64,000 nt of DNA from DATJOJ01 sp035507035 (lineage in GTDB: Bacteria > Acidobacteriota > Terriglobia > Terriglobales > Acidobacteriaceae), in assembly GCA_035507035.1 (NCBI GenBank), contig DATJOJ010000037.1:53961-117960 (forward strand). Reading direction: 5' to 3'. Positions 59,635 to 64,000 of this stretch are shown here, piece by piece. Numbering within the stretch: the stretch's first letter is position 1; each line of letters opens with the position of its first letter. The position numbers and the translations under genes are program-made. The notes below the pieces were generated by a model, which did no database searches, was not told the origin of the DNA, and worked only from the letters and a program-made list of their open reading frames with translations.

Positions 59635-60981
59635 TTGAAAGCTACGAACCCTCCGCAAGTTCAATCTCCGCAACGTTCTTCGTCGGCTCCGCTGGCTTTG
59701 TCGGCGACAGTCCGCGCTTTGCGCCACCGTAATTTCCAACTTTTCTTCAGCGGACAACTCATCTCGCTGATCGGCACCTGGATGCAGAGTGTGGCGCAAG
59801 CCTGGCTAGTCTACCGTTTGACCGGTTCATCGTTGCTGCTGGGGTCGGTAGGTTTCGCCAGTCAATTTCCGGTATTTCTGGTCGCCCCGCTCGGAGGAAT
59901 TGTTGCCGACCGCCGAAATCGCCAGCGCGTCGTCATCGGCACCCAGACCGCTTCGATGATTCTGGCACTCATTCTGGCCGCGCTCACCCTCACCCATATC
60001 GTTCAGGTGTGGCACATTTTCGTGTTGGCCGCGTTGCTGGGTGTTGTCAACGCCTTTGACATCCCAGGCCGCCAGGCGTTTCTCGTCGACATGGTCGGCA
60101 AAGAAGACCTGATGAATGCCATCGCGCTGAATTCCTCCATGTTTAATGGCGCGCGTATCATCGGTCCCGCCATCGCGGGAATTCTGGTGGCAAGAATCGG
60201 CGAAGGCTGGTGCTTCTTTGCCAACGGCGTGAGCTACATCGCTGTGATCGCCGGACTTTTCTTGATGCGCGTCCAAGTTCCGACCTATCGCGCCTCCAAT
60301 GCCTCCCCGGTGGCTCACATTGTTGAAGGTTTTCGCTGGGTGCGCCACACGACTCCGATTTGGGCGCTGCTTTTGCTCTTGGGTTTGGTCAGTCTGGTTG
60401 CAATGCCCTACACAGTGCTCATGCCGATTTTTGCCGACCGAATCCTGCATGGCGGCGCCAGGGGACTAGGGATCTTGATGGGTGCTACCGGTGTGGGAGC
60501 GCTGCTCGGCGCACTAACACTGGCTGCAAAAACCGGAGTGCGCGGGCTGGGTCGCTGGGTCGCCGTTGCCTGCGGAGGCTTCGGCATTAGTCTGATCCTG
60601 TTTTCTTTCTCCAGAAACTTCTGGCTTTCGGCGCTGCTGTTGCTTCCTGTCGGATTCACCATGATGCTGCAAATGTCCTCCTCGAACACCTTGATTCAGG
60701 CCATGGTGCCCGATGAATTGCGTGGCCGCGTCATGGCCGTCTATTCCATGATGTTCATGGGCATGGCCCCGTTCGGCGCGCTCTTTGCCGGCGCTTTGGC
60801 CGACCGCTTGGGCGCTCCCATCACGGTTGCCATGGGAGCGGTGGCCTGCGTCGGCGGTGCCGCACTTTTCTGGATGCGCCTGCCGAACTTCCGCGTCGAG
60901 GCCCGCCGTCTGATCATTGCTCAAGCGATGGCCGGCGGCGACCCGGCAGAAGAGATCACAGCAAGAGTCGTGCACGACTAA
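59635..60981 (+). CDS. MFS exporter, EntS-like (MFS_3) family
   Basis: A 448-residue inner-membrane transporter with about 12 helices. The opening ALRHRNFQLFFSGQLISLIGTWMQSVAQAWLVYRLTGSS is characteristic of the enterobactin-exporter-like family. Motif A (VAPLGGIVADRRNRQRVVIGTQT) follows and recurs in the second half (PFGALFAGALADRLGAPITV). The substrate is unknown; siderophores or antibiotics are typical. The start is uncertain: TTG at 59635 gives a short polar leader, and no ribosome site is strong. A 9-bp stem hairpin (61005-61029) separates it from the convergent ldh. Confidence 0.88.
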   Translation: MKATNPPQVQSPQRSSSAPLALSATVRALRHRNFQLFFSGQLISLIGTWMQSVAQAWLVYRLTGSSLLLGSVGFASQFPVFLVAPLGGIVADRRNRQRVVIGTQTASMILALILAALTLTHIVQVWHIFVLAALLGVVNAFDIPGRQAFLVDMVGKEDLMNAIALNSSMFNGARIIGPAIAGILVARIGEGWCFFANGVSYIAVIAGLFLMRVQVPTYRASNASPVAHIVEGFRWVRHTTPIWALLLLLGLVSLVAMPYTVLMPIFADRILHGGARGLGILMGATGVGALLGALTLAAKTGVRGLGRWVAVACGGFGISLILFSFSRNFWLSALLLLPVGFTMMLQMSSSNTLIQAMVPDELRGRVMAVYSMMFMGMAPFGALFAGALADRLGAPITVAMGAVACVGGAALFWMRLPNFRVEARRLIIAQAMAGGDPAEEITARVVHD

Positions 60982-61004
60982 GGCCCGAGACGGGCGCTGA
61001 TTCA

Positions 61005-61029
61005 AAATTTCGCGCCTTCTGCGAAATTT
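61005..61029. terminator. Hairpin between convergent MFS and ldh genes
   Basis: AAATTTCGC - GCCTTCT - GCGAAATTT is a perfect 9-bp stem midway between two convergent genes. It could stop transcription from both sides. No long T-run follows on either strand. Confidence 0.45.
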
Positions 61030-61040
61030 AGGGTGGGAAT

Positions 61041-62000
61041 TTAGTCCCCTGCCGCCGCAGATTTCCGGCCGGCCAACGCCGCAATACTCGTCCGCAACAC
61101 TTCCGCAGAATGCCGTAATTTCCCTATCTCATCCTCCGACAGCCGCAGCGGCAACACTTCCTTGACCCCGGACCGGTTCAACACGGTCGGCAGGCTCAAG
61201 CACACATCGTTGATGCCATAGTAGTCGCGCACCAGGCTCGAGACCGACAGCACGGTGTTCTGATCGCGCACAATCGCGGCAACGATCTGAACCAGCGAGG
61301 CGGCAATCCCGTAATAAGTTGCACCTTTGCGTTGAATCACGGCCGCGCCCGCGTCGCGAGTCCGAATAAAGATTTCTCCCAACGTCGCCCCCGGCACACC
61401 GTGAAGCTGACAAAACTCCGCAAAGTTAATTCCTGCAATATTGGCCTGCGACCATACCGGCACTTCACTGTCTCCGTGTTCGCCGATGATGTGAGCGTGA
61501 ACGCTGTGCGTGTCCACGTCAAAATGCTGGCTGAGCAAAGTGCGGAAGCGCGCCGTATCCAGAATCGTTCCTGACCCGATGACTCGCTCTGCGGGCAGCC
61601 CTGAGAGTTGCAGCGCTGCGTAAGTCAGTACGTCCACCGGATTCGTCGCAATCAGGATGACTCCGCGCGGGTTGTGGCGGACGATCGATGCGATAATTTC
61701 TGCCAGCAGATCGTGATTTTTCTTAAGCAAATCAAGACGGCTATCTCCCGGTTGTCGTCCCCCGCCCGCAGTCACCACGATCACGCTGGCATCGGCGCAG
61801 TCGCCGTATTCACCCACCGCGATCCGGGTCGGAGGCGCGAATGCTTGCGCATGTTCCAGGTCCATCACTTCGCCTTCGGCTTTGGCCCGATTCGAGTCGA
61901 TAAGAACAATTTCGTTGGCTACACCGCTCATCAGGAGCCCATACGCAAACGTGGCTCCCACCTTCCCCGCGCCGATGATTGCAACCCGAGTTTTGGCCAT
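61041..62000 (-). CDS. ldh: NAD-dependent L-lactate dehydrogenase
   Basis: A 319-residue cytosolic oxidoreductase of the lactate/malate dehydrogenase family. The NAD site is GAGKVGATFAYGL. Gln83 in GGGRQPGDSRLDL marks lactate/pyruvate specificity (malate dehydrogenases carry Arg there). Arg88 and Arg151 bind substrate and His175 (IGEHGDSE) is the proton relay. GGGAGG precedes the ATG at 62000. A Crp-type palindrome (62057-62072) lies 57-72 bases upstream, which suggests control by oxygen or carbon status. Confidence 0.95.
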   Translation of the reverse strand: MAKTRVAIIGAGKVGATFAYGLLMSGVANEIVLIDSNRAKAEGEVMDLEHAQAFAPPTRIAVGEYGDCADASVIVVTAGGGRQPGDSRLDLLKKNHDLLAEIIASIVRHNPRGVILIATNPVDVLTYAALQLSGLPAERVIGSGTILDTARFRTLLSQHFDVDTHSVHAHIIGEHGDSEVPVWSQANIAGINFAEFCQLHGVPGATLGEIFIRTRDAGAAVIQRKGATYYGIAASLVQIVAAIVRDQNTVLSVSSLVRDYYGINDVCLSLPTVLNRSGVKEVLPLRLSEDEIGKLRHSAEVLRTSIAALAGRKSAAAGD

Positions 62001-62056
62001 GCCGATTCCTCCCGGTCTTCCAAATCACAATCGTAATCCGGAGCACGGCATGCTTC

Positions 62057-62072
62057 TGTGACTGCGGTCACG
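62057..62072 (-). promoter_or_regulatory. Crp-type palindrome upstream of ldh
   Basis: On the plus strand it reads TGTGA-CTGCGG-TCACG, differing from the Crp consensus pattern by one outer base. It lies 57-72 bases before the ldh start, a usual position for an activator or repressor. Confidence 0.55.
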
Positions 62073-62261
62073 CCACGAGGGCGCCGGTACGATGAAGGTA
62101 TCCGTTTTTGAAACGCGCACCCTCGAAACCGGGGGTGTGGTTTGAGTCCGAGTTGGGATCCGCCGTAAGCCACAGATCTGGGGTCGAGATCGGGCGGCGC
62201 GAAGGCTGTTAATGGCCCGCGAGGAATTTCGTTTACAACATTGGCCCAAACGCGCCCATGA

Positions 62262-62987
62262 TTAATAGGAGGCCCTAATGAGCGGGTTGCCTCTTATGAC
62301 TAAGTAACGCGGGTGCTTCCACGGCGCTCCGTAGAGCTCCTGAATCGCCCTCGAGGGAAAGATCTCCTCAAAGGCGGTGACACAAAGACCAGCGGAGGCG
62401 AGAGCTTCGACGTACTTCGAAATCGGCCGGTGGTAGTATGGAACTCCCTCAATAATTTGATTGGGGTCGAGGGTTATCGAAAAATTCACCTCGCCACTGA
62501 TCTCACTCGCGTAGCTAAAAACCGCCGCCGGGAAAAATCTTTTGTAGTCGTTGTAGAACGCCGGATGCGGCAGCGCTATTGCAAAGGAACCCCTACTCAA
62601 AAGATGTTTGGAGATTGCCTTCAAGAATGTGGCAAGGTCGCGTACCGTCTGCACGCACATATGAGACAGCACAAGGTCGAACCGGGAATCGTCGTTGAGG
62701 GCCTCCACAGGGCAGTTGCGAATCTGGACCTTTGTCTCAGCCAATACAGAGCGTGCGACGCGATGCATCCCCTTCGAGGGCTCGACCATTACATAGCGCT
62801 CAGATATCTCGCTTAACGCTAGCCCGAGGTGACCGGTCCCCCCTCCAACCTCAAGAATGCTCTCCGGCCTGAGCTTAAGTAGCAATCCACGATAGTAGGG
62901 CACGAAGACCTTTGAAAACGTAAGGTCTTTTCCGCTCTCGATCTGCCGCTTCCTTACCTCAGCGATCCCGTCCCACCGCTGCGACAT
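62262..62987 (-). CDS. SAM-dependent methyltransferase of unknown substrate
   Basis: A 241-residue class I methyltransferase. Motif I is ILEVGGGTGHLGLAL (44-58), motif II is MVEPSKGM and motif IV is FDLVLSHMCVQTV. The C-terminal part has aromatic-rich substrate-binding stretches (FYNDYKRFFPAAVFSYASEI; GVPYYHRPISKYVEAL). It begins 29 bases inside the preceding 2-TM gene, so the two are translationally coupled. Codon choice in this pair looks less GC-biased than in its neighbours (many ATA, AGT, TCT and CTT codons), a possible sign of transfer. The substrate cannot be told. Confidence 0.85.
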   Translation of the reverse strand: MSQRWDGIAEVRKRQIESGKDLTFSKVFVPYYRGLLLKLRPESILEVGGGTGHLGLALSEISERYVMVEPSKGMHRVARSVLAETKVQIRNCPVEALNDDSRFDLVLSHMCVQTVRDLATFLKAISKHLLSRGSFAIALPHPAFYNDYKRFFPAAVFSYASEISGEVNFSITLDPNQIIEGVPYYHRPISKYVEALASAGLCVTAFEEIFPSRAIQELYGAPWKHPRYLVIRGNPLIRASY

Positions 62988-63624
62988 TGGCCAGAACTTT
63001 CGACTTACGAACGATATCCTTTGCTAACCCTATAATCTGGGGACCCGAGTCCGAATCGAAAATCGTGATCTCGTGATTGGGGTGAGTCCCCTTCGCAATG
63101 GCCAACCGCTCCGCACCGCTTCGGTCAGCATTAATTAGAGTAAACCTTGCCTCCGGAACGTCATTTGGGCCTGTGACAAAAAACAGTACGCCAACGGCTT
63201 CCAAAGGCTCGCGGACCAGAGGAACAACTGGTTGGGACGTAATAATTTCGAACCGCGTTCCAGTTTTGGCCCGCTCAACGATCTCCCGCTTTACCTCTTC
63301 CGCGTTCATCAGCCATGCAAGGCGATTGCTTACTATCGTCACGCTGCTCCCGTCCATAATAAAATTCTTCATAAACTCGGCCGTCTCGACCGCGCTCTCG
63401 TTCGTCCGAATTTCTGGGAGAAATCTCACACCCCTTTTACCGATCATGATCACGACGCCAACAACCTCTGTAAGCGAAGCGCCAATAAGCCACCGCAGGT
63501 AGGGAAAGTCCGAAGTCTGGCGGCTACCAAACCAAAGGACAGCAATCCCCAGGATCGTGAGGATCGCCGTCGCGGCAAAAATTGCCAAGAAAATGTAAAC
63601 GGTTGTCTTAAGGAGTCGCTGCAT
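62959..63624 (-). CDS. Two-TM protein with soluble domain, unknown (possibly PLD-like)
   Basis: A 221-residue protein. Two N-terminal helices (VYIFLAIFAATAILTILGIAVLWF; WLIGASLTEVVGVVIMI) anchor a cytosolic domain of about 150 residues: a helix with VTIVSNRLAWLM, a strand FEIITSQPVVPLV, and a C-terminal HPNHEITIFDSD stretch. The last part loosely recalls a phospholipase D-like fold but lacks a proper HxKxxxxD motif, so catalysis is doubtful. It overlaps the methyltransferase gene by 29 bases. No family is recognised with confidence. Membrane anchor plus sensor domain plus coupled enzyme is a pattern seen in some defence and stress systems, but nothing here proves that. Confidence 0.65.
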   Translation of the reverse strand: MQRLLKTTVYIFLAIFAATAILTILGIAVLWFGSRQTSDFPYLRWLIGASLTEVVGVVIMIGKRGVRFLPEIRTNESAVETAEFMKNFIMDGSSVTIVSNRLAWLMNAEEVKREIVERAKTGTRFEIITSQPVVPLVREPLEAVGVLFFVTGPNDVPEARFTLINADRSGAERLAIAKGTHPNHEITIFDSDSGPQIIGLAKDIVRKSKVLANVAAVGRDR

Positions 63625-63794
63625 TACTTACAAGACCCTTGTAGGAAGTTACTCTCACTCGACGCCTCGGGGCCCGTTGCAACCTTGGAAACATTGAATG
63701 GTACTTCAGATTAGAACTTTGAGCAACGGGTCGGACGCCAGGGGAGGCGCTCAGGGGATAGCGGGAAGCGCATAAGTGGCAACTGGGATTCGCC

Positions 63795-63824
63795 TTTGCA
63801 AGTACCTTCCTTCCCGCTTACAAT
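63795..63824 (+). promoter_or_regulatory. Candidate promoter of the Ser/Thr kinase gene
   Basis: TTTGCA (63795-63800) and TACAAT (63819-63824) are separated by 18 bases. The -10 box is close to consensus; the -35 matches four of six. The kinase ATG is 22 bases downstream. Confidence 0.45.
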
Positions 63825-63846
63825 TCGCCTTCACTTTCTTCGACCC

Positions 63847-64000
63847 ATGCTGAATCCCGGCGCCAAACTCGGCCCTTATGAAATCACCGGCAATCTCGGC
63901 GCCGGTGGCATGGGAGAGGTCTACCGCGCACGCGATACCCGTCTCGGCCGCGACGTTGCCGTCAAAGTTCTCCCCGCAACGTTCTCTCACGACCCTGACC
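63847..64000 (+). CDS. Ser/Thr protein kinase, N-terminal fragment (cut by window end)
   Basis: The first 51 codons of a Hanks-type kinase: MLNPGAKLGPYEITGNLGAG then GMGEVYRARDTRLGRDVAVKVLP. The glycine-rich loop (GAGGMGEVY) and the ATP-binding lysine (AVKVLP) are present. This opening is shared by a very large kinase family of Acidobacteriota, usually followed by a membrane helix and WD40/TolB or TPR repeats. The gene runs off the right edge. Confidence 0.92.
   Translation, partial: MLNPGAKLGPYEITGNLGAGGMGEVYRARDTRLGRDVAVKVLPATFSHDPD

Noticed and set aside
62959..63624. Firm assignment of the 2-TM protein as a phospholipase D or defence effector
   Set aside because: No HxKxxxxD motif is present and the similarity is only an impression of fold, so it is left as unknown.

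Overview
The window is about 64 kb of chromosome from a diderm, GC-rich heterotroph, most likely an Acidobacteriota (Terriglobia-like) soil bacterium. This is inferred from gene content, not from a search. Supporting signs are TonB-dependent receptors with an N-terminal carboxypeptidase-regulatory domain, an LPS export cluster (LptC/LptA fusion, LptB), a LolA-like protein, a tandem DUF507 pair, a tricorn-like S41 protease, and a Ser/Thr kinase of the type that begins 'LGPYEITGNLGAGGMGEVY' entering at the right edge. Genes lie on both strands in short operons. There is no phage, plasmid or CRISPR region.

Layout. 1-6.5 kb: a truncated cobalamin riboswitch and a BtuB-like receptor, a C45/phospholipase B-like hydrolase, a class II aldolase, queA and cysteine dioxygenase. 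6.5-18.2 kb: polA, a 1164-residue GH18-NodB-GT2 fusion, a membrane glycosyltransferase and an Oar-like TonB receptor. 18.2-22.8 kb (minus strand): small protein, LolA-like protein, membrane protein, serS, secreted phosphoesterase, tRNA-Glu(CUC). 23-33.4 kb: hybrid histidine kinase, a secreted regulatory-like protein, a DHA2 drug exporter, HPP protein, TrkA-N protein, cupin, and a receiver-receiver-PPDK_N fusion. 33.4-34.2 kb: a GIY-YIG nuclease gene bracketed by two copies of a ~215-bp palindromic repeat. 34.3-37.2 kb: gdhA, DUF507 pair, hypothetical. 37.4-45.1 kb: recJ, lptC/A, lptB, a small ORF, rpoN, hpf. 45.2-53.2 kb: DinB protein, tricorn-like protease, FMN alpha-hydroxyacid oxidase, two FtsX-type permeases. 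53.3-60.9 kb: lipoproteins, a cyclase-like protein, CpaE/TadZ ATPase, PilZ protein, MFS exporter. 61-64 kb: ldh, a compact two-gene unit (methyltransferase plus 2-TM protein), and the kinase start.

The observations most worth following up are: (1) the repeat/GIY-YIG/repeat unit at 33431-34206, which looks like a mobile or mobilised repeat family with its own nuclease; (2) arrays of degenerate 7-bp tandem repeats at seven places (6477, 36698, 39083, 39304, 42343, 42495, 44341), one inside recJ and one forming the end of a small ORF; (3) three Crp-type palindromes (TGTGA-N6-TCACA-like) upstream of the hybrid kinase, gdhA and ldh; and (4) several unusual domain fusions. All family names come from motifs read by eye. 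No database search was possible.
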